Shown piece by piece: positions 34,960 to 43,131 of a DNA stretch of 64,000 bases (position 1 is the first letter of the stretch; every line of letters begins with the position of its first letter). The stretch is from Paenibacillus cellulositrophicus. Its GTDB lineage: Bacteria; Bacillota; Bacilli; Paenibacillales; Paenibacillaceae. Under the pieces are notes generated by a model. It was not told where the DNA came from and searched no databases. It saw nothing but the letters and a program-made list of their open reading frames with translations. The translations under genes were made by a program, and so were the position numbers. Location of the stretch: NCBI RefSeq assembly GCF_009363095.1, contig NZ_CP045295.1, positions 6,229,001-6,293,000 on the forward strand, written 5' to 3'.

Positions 34960-35285
34960 GGAAGAAGTTGACACAATATGAAATGCCCTCTCTTGACAAT
35001 ATCTTTTCACAAATACTAAAATGAAGAGGAATCTATTCCTGTAAAAAGCTCTTTTTTCCTTCCAAAAAAAGGTTTTTTATTGAAAGATTCTAATTTCTCT
35101 CCAATTCATATGAACTACCCCCGCCTTATCCCGCCTCTAGGGTAGCACGGGTTTTGTACAACCTTCCCATGGGGAAGTTGTGCAGATGGAAAATGATTGA
35201 AGTACGTATGATGAATTGAAATGAATGGACAACTGTAGAAGATCCCAAGGAATACCTTGGAGGAACCAACGAGGAGGTGAACTGA
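34960..35285 (+). promoter_or_regulatory. Promoter and structured leader of rny
   Basis: TTGACA (34993-34998) and TAAAAT (35017-35022) with an 18-nt spacer form a clear sigma-A promoter, leaving a leader of about 255 nt. It has an AT-rich first part, then a hairpin around TTCCCatgGGGAA (about 35157-35184), and CCAAGGaataCCTTGG (35245-35260) ending 12 nt before the GAGGAGGTG ribosome site. RNase Y is known to be autoregulated in some bacteria, so this leader could be a self-cleavage target; that is inference. No gene is seen in the 326-nt gap. Confidence 0.6.
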
Positions 35286-36827
35286 ATGCCTATATGGCTA
35301 TGGGTCGTTCTCGTTGTTGCCGCATTGTTCTTGGGGTTCGTGATTGGATATTTTATTCGCAAATCTCTTGCAGAGGCTAAAATTTCTAGTGCTGAAGAAG
35401 CTGCTGTACAAATCGTGGAAAACGCGCGTAAGGAAGCAGAAGCACTGAAGAAGGAAACGGTACTGGAGGCTAAAGACGAAGTACACAGAATCCGGACCGA
35501 AGCTGAAAAAGACACTCGTGAGCGTCGAAATGAAATTCAACGGCAGGAAAGACGATTGTTGCAAAAAGAAGAGTCGCTGGATAAAAAAATTGAATCGCTT
35601 GAACGTAAAGAAGAGCAAGTGGCCAACAAAGAGAAACGCATCGAAGAGACTCAACAGCAGATCGATTTGATTTACAAGAGCCAGGTCACGGAACTGGAAC
35701 GTATTTCCAGTTTGACCATGGAAGACGCACGAAGCATTATTTTGAGCAATGTAGAGCAGGAAGTTCGCCATGAAACCGCTCAAATGATTAAAGATATTGA
35801 GCAGCAGGCGAAAGAAGAAGCTGACAAGAAATCCCGTGAAATCGTAACGCTCGCCATCCAGCGCTGCGCAGCAGATCATGTGGCGGAGACCACCGTATCT
35901 GTGGTGACGCTGCCGAATGAGGAGATGAAGGGACGGATTATCGGGCGTGAAGGCCGGAACATCCGTGCACTGGAAACTCTGACCGGTATTGACCTCATTA
36001 TTGATGATACGCCTGAAGCTGTAATTTTGTCGGGATTTGATCCGATCCGCCGGGAAATTGCCCGGACCGCTTTGGAGAAATTGGTAGCAGACGGACGCAT
36101 TCATCCCGCTCGGATTGAAGAGATGGTGGAGAAATCCCGTAAAGAGGTTGATGAGCGGATTCGCGAGTATGGCGAACAAGCGACATTCGAAGTGGGTGTA
36201 CATGGTTTGCATCCGGATTTGATCAAAATTTTGGGACGGCTCAAATTCCGTACCAGTTATGGTCAGAACGTGCTGAAGCATTCCATGGAAGTGGCTTATC
36301 TGTCCGGTCTGATGGCCGGAGAGCTCGGCGAAGATATCGTATTGGCCAAGCGTGCAGGCTTGCTGCACGACATCGGTAAAGCGCTGGATCATGAAGTGGA
36401 AGGCTCACATGTTGAAATCGGCGTGGAGCTGGCCAAGAAATACAAGGAACATCCGGTGGTTATCAACAGTATCGCATCCCACCATGGCGATGTAGAGGCA
36501 ACTTCGGTTATCGCGATGCTGGTTGGCGCAGCCGACGCCTTGTCAGCTGCAAGACCAGGAGCGCGCCGTGAAACGCTCGAAACGTATATCAAGCGTTTGG
36601 AGAAGCTGGAGGAAATCTCCGAATCGTTCGAAGGCGTCGAGAAATCGTTCGCGATTCAGGCAGGACGCGAGGTCCGCGTTATGGTACAGCCTGAGAAGAT
36701 CGATGATGCCGAAGCATTCCGGCTGGCTCGGGATATTACGAAGACGATTGAGAATGAACTGGATTATCCGGGGCATATCAAAGTGACGGTCATCCGCGAG
36801 ACTCGCGCGGTTGAATACGCGAAATAA
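35286..36827 (+). CDS. rny: Ribonuclease Y
   Basis: Membrane-anchored endoribonuclease that starts mRNA decay. One N-terminal membrane helix (residues about 4-24, WLWVVLVVAALFLGFVIGYF), a long coiled coil (about 35-200) rich in Glu/Lys/Arg, a KH domain (about 205-270, GRIIGREGRNIRALE) and an HD domain with LLHDIGKALDHE (H361-D362) follow in order. Length 513. GAGGAGGTGAACTG precedes the ATG. It sits between recX and ymdB as in B. subtilis (ymdA). Confidence 0.97.
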   Translation: MPIWLWVVLVVAALFLGFVIGYFIRKSLAEAKISSAEEAAVQIVENARKEAEALKKETVLEAKDEVHRIRTEAEKDTRERRNEIQRQERRLLQKEESLDKKIESLERKEEQVANKEKRIEETQQQIDLIYKSQVTELERISSLTMEDARSIILSNVEQEVRHETAQMIKDIEQQAKEEADKKSREIVTLAIQRCAADHVAETTVSVVTLPNEEMKGRIIGREGRNIRALETLTGIDLIIDDTPEAVILSGFDPIRREIARTALEKLVADGRIHPARIEEMVEKSRKEVDERIREYGEQATFEVGVHGLHPDLIKILGRLKFRTSYGQNVLKHSMEVAYLSGLMAGELGEDIVLAKRAGLLHDIGKALDHEVEGSHVEIGVELAKKYKEHPVVINSIASHHGDVEATSVIAMLVGAADALSAARPGARRETLETYIKRLEKLEEISESFEGVEKSFAIQAGREVRVMVQPEKIDDAEAFRLARDITKTIENELDYPGHIKVTVIRETRAVEYAK

Positions 36828-36838
36828 TGTAAATGATG

Positions 36839-36866
36839 AAAAGTGGCCGCTTTGGGGGCCACTTTT
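36839..36866 (+). terminator. Intrinsic terminator after rny
   Basis: A perfect 10-bp stem AAAAGTGGCC/GGCCACTTTT with an 8-nt loop and a short T-run. It lies just before the ymdB ribosome site, so it separates the two genes partly. Confidence 0.88.
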
Positions 36867-36897
36867 CATATTTGTTCATCTTAAGGGGGAGACCGAC

Positions 36898-37692
36898 ATT
36901 AACGTATTATTTATTGGAGATATCGTGGGCAGTGTAGGCAGAAAGGCGCTTAAAGCGACGCTGCCGTCGTTAAAAACGAAGTATAACCCTCATATCATCA
37001 TTGCGAACGGAGAAAATGCTGCTTCCGGTCGAGGGATCACGCAGTCGATTGCCAAAGACTTTTTCGATTGGGGTGTCCATGGGATTACGCTGGGCAACCA
37101 TACGTGGGATAACAAGGAGATTTTTGACTTTATCGACGACGAGCCGCGCATGGTGAGACCGGCCAATTTTCCGCCGGGGACGCCGGGATTGGGGCATACG
37201 ATCATTAAAGCGAACGGCAAAGAACTGGCCATCGTGAATTTGCAGGGACGTACGTTTCTGCCGGCCATTGACTGTCCGTTTCGGGCCAGCGACGAGATCG
37301 TCGACCAGCTCCGCAAGAAGCACAAGCATATTCTTGTTGATTTTCATGCCGAAGCCACATCCGAGAAAATCGCCATGGGCTGGCATCTGGACGGCCGTGC
37401 TTCGATCGTCGTAGGAACACATACCCACGTGCAGAGCAATGATGATACTATTTTACCGAACGGAACGGCCTATCTCACGGATGCCGGCATGGTCGGTCCT
37501 AGAGAAGGCATTTTAGGCATGGAACGCGATGCGGTACTCCGCAAATTCAAAACACAGCTGCCGGTCCGGTTCCAGGTCGACAACGGAAAATGGCACTTCC
37601 ACGGCGTATTTGTCCAGTTGGACGATGCAACCGGCAAGGCGCTGAAAATGGAAAAAATTCGGATTCTCGAAGACGATTGGATCATGGATTGA
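36898..37692 (+). CDS. ymdB: YmdB-family metallophosphoesterase, probable ATT start
   Basis: Calcineurin-like phosphodiesterase (TIGR00282), which in B. subtilis hydrolyses cyclic nucleotides and affects biofilm and motility decisions. Metal ligands are visible in LFIGDIVGSVGR, IANGENAASG, LGNHTWDN and VVGTHTHVQ. Starting at the ATT of 36898 gives MNVLFIGDIVG and 264 residues, the length of B. subtilis YmdB, with TTAAGGGGGAG well placed 7-8 nt upstream. No in-frame ATG, GTG or TTG exists between there and a TTG at 36811, which lies inside rny and would require translation through the rny terminator hairpin. Confidence 0.88.
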   Translation: MNVLFIGDIVGSVGRKALKATLPSLKTKYNPHIIIANGENAASGRGITQSIAKDFFDWGVHGITLGNHTWDNKEIFDFIDDEPRMVRPANFPPGTPGLGHTIIKANGKELAIVNLQGRTFLPAIDCPFRASDEIVDQLRKKHKHILVDFHAEATSEKIAMGWHLDGRASIVVGTHTHVQSNDDTILPNGTAYLTDAGMVGPREGILGMERDAVLRKFKTQLPVRFQVDNGKWHFHGVFVQLDDATGKALKMEKIRILEDDWIMD

Positions 37693-37746
37693 CCGAGTTT
37701 TCCTCTGAGACTATTGGCGGATTTATGGCTGAAAAATTGTCAGAAA

Positions 37747-37773
37747 GAAGGAATTATTTCCGGACTCCCGAAT
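37747..37773 (+). promoter_or_regulatory. Sigma-H-like promoter of spoVS
   Basis: GAAGGAATT (37747-37755) matches the sigma-H -35 consensus RNAGGAWWW fully, and CCCGAAT (37767-37773) matches the -10 RNNGAAT at all but the first base, with an 11-nt spacer. spoVS is sigma-H-controlled in B. subtilis. Confidence 0.7.
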
Positions 37774-37823
37774 AACATCTAGTATGTGGAAGCTTATCAT
37801 CATTCCCAGGGGAGGTACTTACC

Positions 37824-38084
37824 ATGGAAGTATTAAAAGTTTCAGCAAAGTCCAATCCAAATTCTGTTGCCGGTGCTCTGGCAGGCGTGCTTCGTGAACG
37901 CGGGGCGGCTGAACTGCAAGCCATCGGAGCAGGCGCACTCAATCAAGCGATTAAAGCGGTAGCCATTGCCCGGGGATTTGTAGCACCCAGCGGAGTAGAC
38001 TTGATTTGTATTCCAGCCTTTACGGATATCGTTATTGACGGGGAAGACCGAACGGCGATCAAACTGATCGTAGAGCCCAGATAA
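37824..38084 (+). CDS. spoVS: Stage V sporulation protein S
   Basis: Small Alba-like protein needed for spore coat and cortex completion. The 86-residue MEVLKVSAKSNPNSVAGALAGV... is nearly invariant among spore formers. GGGGAGGTACTTACC precedes the ATG. It keeps its place after ymdB. Confidence 0.98.
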   Translation: MEVLKVSAKSNPNSVAGALAGVLRERGAAELQAIGAGALNQAIKAVAIARGFVAPSGVDLICIPAFTDIVIDGEDRTAIKLIVEPR

Positions 38085-38116
38085 GGGAAATGGCAGGATA
38101 TGCCATCATTTGATGA

Positions 38117-38214
38117 AACCTGTTTATTGATATAAGCTGAATGAAGCCGGATTAGAGGTGCTCGGTGAGTACCCGGACTTTGATTCAGTTTATATGGGAT
38201 AGACAGGTTTTTTT
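38117..38214 (+). terminator. Very long terminator hairpin after spoVS
   Basis: Nested arms AACCTGTTTAT, ATATAAGCTGAAT, AAG and CCGG on the 5' side pair with CCGG, CTT, ATTCAGTTTATAT and ATAGACAGGTT on the 3' side, giving about 31 paired bases with small internal loops, followed by TTTTTTT. The tip loop is 22 nt. This is much longer than a usual intrinsic terminator. Confidence 0.85.
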
Positions 38215-38246
38215 GCTTGCGTACGACGGAAAGGAGAGGCTTAAGC

Positions 38247-39242
38247 ATGACAATTCCGGTGGTGGATTATCATTGTGATGTACTAAGTAAAATGGTGAAG
38301 GATAAAAGCATCTCCTTTGCAGACGATCCGAAGCTCGATGTGACCTACAAGCGTCTGCAGGAAGGAGGGGTGGCGCTGCAAACCTTCGCTATCTTTTTGT
38401 CTGAGGAACGGGGGATTCCCCGCTTTGAGCATATATTGGATCAGATCGACGTGTTTACCTCCCGTGTCGTTCCCGTGCAGGAAGGCGTCCGGTGGATGAA
38501 ATGGAGAGAAGACGCAGCCTCGCTTGAGCATTCGATGAAGGCGGCGGAGCAGCTCCCGCTTCAAAGCCACGCCCTTCAGCCGTGGGGGCTTCTGTCCGTG
38601 GAGGGCGCCGACGGATTCGAGGGAAACTTGTTTTATGTCAAAGTGTGCTATGATCTGGGCGTGCGGTTCCTTGGGATTACGTGGAATCATGCGAACTGGG
38701 CTGCCGACGGCGTTATGGAGAAGCGCAAGGGAGGCTTTACCGAAAAAGGAAAACAGCTGATTGAGCTGTGCAACGAAACCGGTTTGCTGCTGGACGTATC
38801 CCATTTATCGGAGGCCGGGTTTTGGGAGCTGGCCGAACGATCGAAACGGCCGTTTATCGCTTCCCACTCCAACGCAAAGACGGTGTGCCCGCATCCCCGC
38901 AATTTGAACGATGAGCAGATTCGGGCGATCGCAGCGATGGACGGGCGCATCGGAATTACGTTTGTGCCGTATTTTGTAAAAGAAGGTCCAGGGCCGGTCG
39001 TTCCTGCAGATGTTCTTCCCCATATTGAGCGGATGTGCGAGCAGGGAGCGGGTAACATGCTCATGTTCGGCTCGGATTTTGACGGGATCGAGACTTGGAT
39101 TCAGAATTTGGAGCATCCCGGACGCTATCCGGCGTTTATCGATCTACTGCTTGCCCGCTATCCGGAGGATATGGTCAAAGGATGGATGTCGGGCAATGCT
39201 CTCTCTTTTCTGAGCAGGCATCTTCCGGCTAAACCGGTTTGA
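38247..39242 (+). CDS. Membrane dipeptidase (peptidase family M19)
   Basis: Zinc dipeptidase of the renal-dipeptidase family. The first metal motif HxD is in VVDYHCDVLSK, followed by GLLSVEGAD (bridging glutamate), LLDVSHLSEAGFWEL and IASHSNAKTVCPHPRN (histidine ligands), and MFGSDFDGIE near the end. AAAGGAGAGGC precedes the ATG. Length 331, without a signal peptide, so probably cytoplasmic. It takes the place of tdh-kbl found here in B. subtilis. Confidence 0.92.
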   Translation: MTIPVVDYHCDVLSKMVKDKSISFADDPKLDVTYKRLQEGGVALQTFAIFLSEERGIPRFEHILDQIDVFTSRVVPVQEGVRWMKWREDAASLEHSMKAAEQLPLQSHALQPWGLLSVEGADGFEGNLFYVKVCYDLGVRFLGITWNHANWAADGVMEKRKGGFTEKGKQLIELCNETGLLLDVSHLSEAGFWELAERSKRPFIASHSNAKTVCPHPRNLNDEQIRAIAAMDGRIGITFVPYFVKEGPGPVVPADVLPHIERMCEQGAGNMLMFGSDFDGIETWIQNLEHPGRYPAFIDLLLARYPEDMVKGWMSGNALSFLSRHLPAKPV

Positions 39243-39427
39243 TTTGAGTGGAATTAAACCATGTTTTGGCAATACGGAGCAGACATTTTGACAATCTTGT
39301 AGCAGAATGGCAGGAAATGCATGAAAGTTGGAATGAAAGCGGTGACGTCTTTTTCTTTTTTGGGTAAAAGGATGTATAATGAGTCTGGCCTGTACAGAAC
39401 ATAGAGAAAATTTAAGGAGTGATCCAC

Positions 39428-40000
39428 GTGAGTAAAACTGTACCTGTAGGCGTGTCCGCACGACATATCCATCTTACCCAAGAACATATTGAAGCTTTGT
39501 TTGGTCAAGGCTATCAGCTGACCGAATTTAAACCGCTATCCCAACCCGGACAATTCGCCGCCAATGAAACGGTGGCCGTTATCGGTCCGAAGGGTCAATT
39601 TGATAAGGTTAGAATTTTAGGGCCTGCCCGTTCGGCAAGCCAGCTGGAAATTTCCCGTACGGATTCTTTCGCCATCGGCGTGAAAGCTCCAGTCCGTGAG
39701 TCCGGAAATATTGAAGGAACCCCAGGCATCAAGGTAAAAGGCCCGCAAGGCGAGATCGAACTGGAGCAGGGCGTGATCGTTGCTGCTCGTCATATCCATT
39801 TTCACACGAGCGACGCGGAAGGCTGGGGCATTGCCGACAAGCAGCATCTGAAAGTGCGCATCGGTGGCGAGCGCGGACTGGTGTTTGAAAACGTCATTGC
39901 GCGCGTATCCGATTCGTTTGCGCTCGACATGCATATCGACACGGACGAGGCCAACGCAGCCGGTGCCAAAACCGGAGATACGGCTGAAATCATTGACTAA
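39428..40000 (+). CDS. pduL: Phosphate propanoyltransferase (PduL family)
   Basis: Exchanges the acyl group between CoA and phosphate; the two zinc-binding barrels are marked by SARHIHLTQEH and AARHIHFHTSD. The GTG at 39428 gives MSKTVPVGVSARHIHL and 190 residues; a GTG at 39419 overlaps the AAGGAGTGA site. A TATAAT box lies at 39375-39380. No other propanediol or microcompartment gene is nearby, so it probably acts as a phosphotransacetylase-like enzyme on its own. Confidence 0.9.
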   Translation: MSKTVPVGVSARHIHLTQEHIEALFGQGYQLTEFKPLSQPGQFAANETVAVIGPKGQFDKVRILGPARSASQLEISRTDSFAIGVKAPVRESGNIEGTPGIKVKGPQGEIELEQGVIVAARHIHFHTSDAEGWGIADKQHLKVRIGGERGLVFENVIARVSDSFALDMHIDTDEANAAGAKTGDTAEIID

Positions 40001-40032
40001 CAACGACTGACCAGGCCGGCAGGCCTGTAGAA

Positions 40033-40057
40033 CGGGGGAGCCATCCTCCGTTTTTTT
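40033..40057 (+). terminator. Intrinsic terminator after pduL
   Basis: CGGGGGA/TCCTCCG (40033-40039 with 40044-40050) followed by seven Ts. Confidence 0.85.
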
Positions 40058-40231
40058 GTTGTTTAACCAGTGGCGTGATGAACGAAAGATGTCTTTCGAT
40101 CCAACGATTCGGCTATGCTTATACATAGATGGAAGTCCTGGCAATCAGTAGATATGCCATTAGGTTCATGCTATAATTTATTAGAATGTCGTTTAACAGG
40201 GGTTCCCTGGATTAAAGGAGTGGTCAACAGC

Positions 40232-41794
40232 ATGGCGAAGGAAACGAAGGATTACTCCAAATATTTTGATTTCTCCGATGCCAAAGTTCTGTCAGAGGAC
40301 GAATTCGGAAAGAAGATCCGGATCAAGGGCCGTGAGATTCATATTATTTCGGAGCCTAACCATAGACAAAGCAAGAAACGGCGCAAGGAAGATGTTCAAG
40401 TGCTGTATGAGAACGCGGTGCCGGAAGAGCTTCAAGGGATTGGAGCAGGGAAGCATTATATCGTATACACGTTCGGCTGCCAGATGAACGAGCATGACTC
40501 CGAGACGATCAAGGGCATGCTGGAGATGATGGGCTACACCGCTACCGAAGACCGCAAGGAAGCTGACATCATTCTGCTGAACACATGCGCCATCCGTGAG
40601 AATGCAGAAGACAAAGTGTTCGGCGAGCTCGGCCATCTCAAGCACCTGAAGACGGAGAAGCCCGATATGCTGCTTGGCGTTTGCGGCTGTATGTCTCAGG
40701 AGGAAGGTGTCGTCAACCGGATTATGCAGAAGCACGGCTTCGTGGACATGATCTTCGGTACGCACAATATTCACCGGCTGCCGATGCTCATCAAGGAAGC
40801 GCTGTTCAGCAAAGAGATGGTCGTGGAAGTGTGGTCCAAGGAAGGCGACATCATTGAGAACCTGCCGAAGAAGCGTGAAGGACTGCGGGCGTGGGTCAAC
40901 ATTATGTACGGCTGCGACAAATTCTGTACATACTGCATCGTTCCGTTTACCCGGGGGAAAGAGCGCTCCCGCCGGCCGGAAGACGTGATCGCCGAGGTTC
41001 GCGATTTGGCGCGCCAGGGCTTCAAGGAGGTTACCCTTCTCGGCCAGAACGTGAACGCTTACGGAAAGGATTTTGACGATATCCGGTACACGTTTGCCGA
41101 CCTGATGGACGATATCCGCAAAATCGATATCCCGCGCGTGCGGTTTACAACGTCACATCCGCGCGACTTCGACGATCATCTGGTGGAGGTCCTCGGCAAA
41201 GGGGGCAACCTCGTTGAGCATATCCATTTGCCGGTGCAGTCGGGCAACAACGAAATTCTCAAAATCATGGGCCGGAAGTACACCCGCGAAATTTACCTGG
41301 AGCTGGTTCGGAAGCTGAAGGCAACCGTGCCAGGGTTGGTGCTGACGACAGACATCATCGTCGGCTTCCCGGGCGAAACCGAAGAGCAGTTCGAGGATAC
41401 GCTGAGCCTGGTGCGCGAAGTCGGCTTTGACTCGGCTTACACCTTTATTTATTCCCCTCGGGAAGGTACGCCGGCGGCTGTCATGGAAGACAATGTGTTC
41501 ATAGAAGCGAAGAGCGAGCGCCTGCAGCGCCTGAACCGGACGATTGAGGAGTACAGCCGCAAGAGCCACGAAAATCTTCGTGGGCAGATCGTCGAGGTGC
41601 TGGTGGAAGGCGAGAGCAAAAACAACGCCTCCATCCTGGCGGGAAGAACGCGCACCAGCAAGCTCGTCCATTTTGAAGGCGGCAAGGAATTGATCGGCAG
41701 CTTCGTAAACGTCAAAATTACGGATGCGATGACGTGGTACATCAAAGGCGAAGTCGTGGATGTGCCGCAGGCCGAGGCAGCGATAACTCAGTAA
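40232..41794 (+). CDS. miaB: tRNA-2-methylthio-N6-isopentenyladenosine synthase MiaB
   Basis: Radical-SAM methylthiotransferase acting on A37 of tRNAs. N-terminal UPF0004 domain with cysteines in TFGCQMNEHDSE, NTCAIRENAE and GVCGCMSQE; radical-SAM cluster CxxxCxxC in YGCDKFCTYCIVP; C-terminal TRAM domain (about 440-510). The ATG at 40232 with AAAGGAG upstream gives 520 residues; an in-frame ATG at 40115 adds 39 unconserved residues. Followed by ricA, the ymcB-ymcA pair of B. subtilis. Confidence 0.97.
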   Translation: MAKETKDYSKYFDFSDAKVLSEDEFGKKIRIKGREIHIISEPNHRQSKKRRKEDVQVLYENAVPEELQGIGAGKHYIVYTFGCQMNEHDSETIKGMLEMMGYTATEDRKEADIILLNTCAIRENAEDKVFGELGHLKHLKTEKPDMLLGVCGCMSQEEGVVNRIMQKHGFVDMIFGTHNIHRLPMLIKEALFSKEMVVEVWSKEGDIIENLPKKREGLRAWVNIMYGCDKFCTYCIVPFTRGKERSRRPEDVIAEVRDLARQGFKEVTLLGQNVNAYGKDFDDIRYTFADLMDDIRKIDIPRVRFTTSHPRDFDDHLVEVLGKGGNLVEHIHLPVQSGNNEILKIMGRKYTREIYLELVRKLKATVPGLVLTTDIIVGFPGETEEQFEDTLSLVREVGFDSAYTFIYSPREGTPAAVMEDNVFIEAKSERLQRLNRTIEEYSRKSHENLRGQIVEVLVEGESKNNASILAGRTRTSKLVHFEGGKELIGSFVNVKITDAMTWYIKGEVVDVPQAEAAITQ

Positions 41795-41826
41795 ATTCCA
41801 TAACAGAATAGGGGTATTGAACCAAG

Positions 41827-42270
41827 ATGGAGAAGGGTCATATCAATAAATACGGCATGATGTCTTATGATACGAAGGATCTTGTGATCCGCGACGATAT
41901 TATGTCCAAGGCCAAGGAACTGGCCGAACTGATTTCCGGAAGCGAAGAAGTGCAGCAATTCCAGAAGGCCGAGGAGAAAATCCGCAATCATGAGCGCGTA
42001 CAAAACCTCATTGCCACCATCAAGAAGAAACAGAAAGAGATCGTGGCCTTCGAATCCTTCCAAAATCAGGAAATGGTTGCCAAAATCGAGAAAGAAATCG
42101 AAGCGCTGCAGGATGAGATCGATGGGATCCCTCTCGTGAACGAATTTCAGCAAAGCCAAAGCGATATTAACTATTTGCTGCAGCTGGTCATTTCCGTCAT
42201 CCATGATACGGTATCGGAAAAGGTCAACGTGGAAGCGGGAACGGAAGCGCCTCCTTCCAGCTGCGGCTAA
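41827..42270 (+). CDS. ricA: YlbF-family protein RicA/YmcA
   Basis: Component of the RicA-RicF-RicT (Y) complex that, with RNase Y, directs maturation of some polycistronic mRNAs and affects biofilm, competence and sporulation. Helical, 147 residues; the YlbF core is about residues 20-130 and the C-terminal tail ends PPSSCG, with a cysteine like those that help hold Fe-S clusters in the complex. RNase Y itself is encoded 5 kb upstream. The ribosome site (GGGG, 14 nt upstream) is weak, and a later ATG (41857 or 41860) is possible. Confidence 0.9.
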   Translation: MEKGHINKYGMMSYDTKDLVIRDDIMSKAKELAELISGSEEVQQFQKAEEKIRNHERVQNLIATIKKKQKEIVAFESFQNQEMVAKIEKEIEALQDEIDGIPLVNEFQQSQSDINYLLQLVISVIHDTVSEKVNVEAGTEAPPSSCG

Positions 42271-42590
42271 CCTTTACAAGGCTGCGGACGAGACGTCCGC
42301 GCCTTTTTTTCAAATGCAGATCGCATGGCTTTCGTGGTTTCGCTGAGTACCAGAATAACATCGGAGCGAAGGCCCCACGCCGCTGTGGGGTTATTTTTCG
42401 TCATCGGGAAACAAGAGGGAATCAAGCCAAGAGGTAGGCTATCCAGCCGACTTATGGGATAGAGCAGACGAATTTGGTTAAACATGAACGTAAACAGTTA
42501 TCGCTGACAACATAGAGCAACGAAGGCGGTTCCTCCGGCAAAAGGATGCTGGGCGAATACGCGAAAAATGACAGCATGGGGGAGACGACA
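42271..42590 (+). other. Intergenic region ricA to thioesterase, two terminator-like hairpins
   Basis: GGC-t-GCGGACG pairs with CGTCCGC-GCC (42280-42303) before a T-run and is the ricA terminator. A second hairpin, CCCCACgccgctGTGGGG (42373-42390), is followed by TTATTTTT. No gene or clear promoter was seen in the remaining 200 nt. Confidence 0.75.
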
Positions 42591-42992
42591 ATGAACGCAT
42601 TGGAACAAATGGTGGCCCGGGGACAGGATTCGTTCTGGGCGTATCTCGGCTGCGAGCTGGTGTCCGCAAACAAGGAAGAAGTGGTCATTGCGCTCGATGC
42701 CAAGCAGCACCACACCAATTCCATGGGCATCATCCATGGAGGTGTACTGACATCCTTGATGGACCAGGCGATGGGAATGGTAGCGACGGCGGCTAAAAAT
42801 ATCGACAGCTGCGTTACCACCGACATTAACGTGCACTTTATGAATGCGATGGTTCCGGGGAGATTAACGGTGACGGCCAAGGTGCTGCACGAAGCGGGCC
42901 GGTCTCTCGTCACCGAAGCAAAAATTAATGACAGTGAAGGAACCCTGGCTTGTATGGCGACGGCTACGTTTCGGGTAGTAAACCGCAAGTAG
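42591..42992 (+). CDS. PaaI-type hotdog-fold thioesterase
   Basis: Acyl-CoA thioesterase of the PaaI/4HBT family: HHTNSMGIIHGGVLTSLMDQ carries the catalytic motif (HGG followed by the D of SLMD), then TTDINVHFMNAM. 133 residues from the ATG at 42591, which has GGGGGAGACGACA upstream. Substrate unknown; probably aryl- or acyl-CoA. Not obviously in an operon with its neighbours. Confidence 0.87.
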   Translation: MNALEQMVARGQDSFWAYLGCELVSANKEEVVIALDAKQHHTNSMGIIHGGVLTSLMDQAMGMVATAAKNIDSCVTTDINVHFMNAMVPGRLTVTAKVLHEAGRSLVTEAKINDSEGTLACMATATFRVVNRK

Positions 42993-43070
42993 CCATTAAC
43001 GGGGGATCCTTGCTTTCTTATGCAGGACCAAACAATCAGAACGCGGCTTACACAACATAGACAGAATGAC

Positions 43071-43101
43071 TTGACTTTTTTTATCTATAGTTCATAATGA
43101 A
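43071..43101 (+). promoter_or_regulatory. Promoter of the NAD-salvage operon with palindrome over the -10
   Basis: TTGACT (43071-43076) and CATAAT (43093-43098) with a 16-nt spacer form a sigma-A promoter. TTCATAATGAA (43091-43101) is a perfect 5-1-5 palindrome covering the -10, placed as an operator would be. The first gene of the operon encodes a Nudix-winged-helix protein, a candidate regulator. Confidence 0.55.
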
Positions 43102-43131
43102 AGTATCAAAAAGACGTTATGTGGTGATAAG

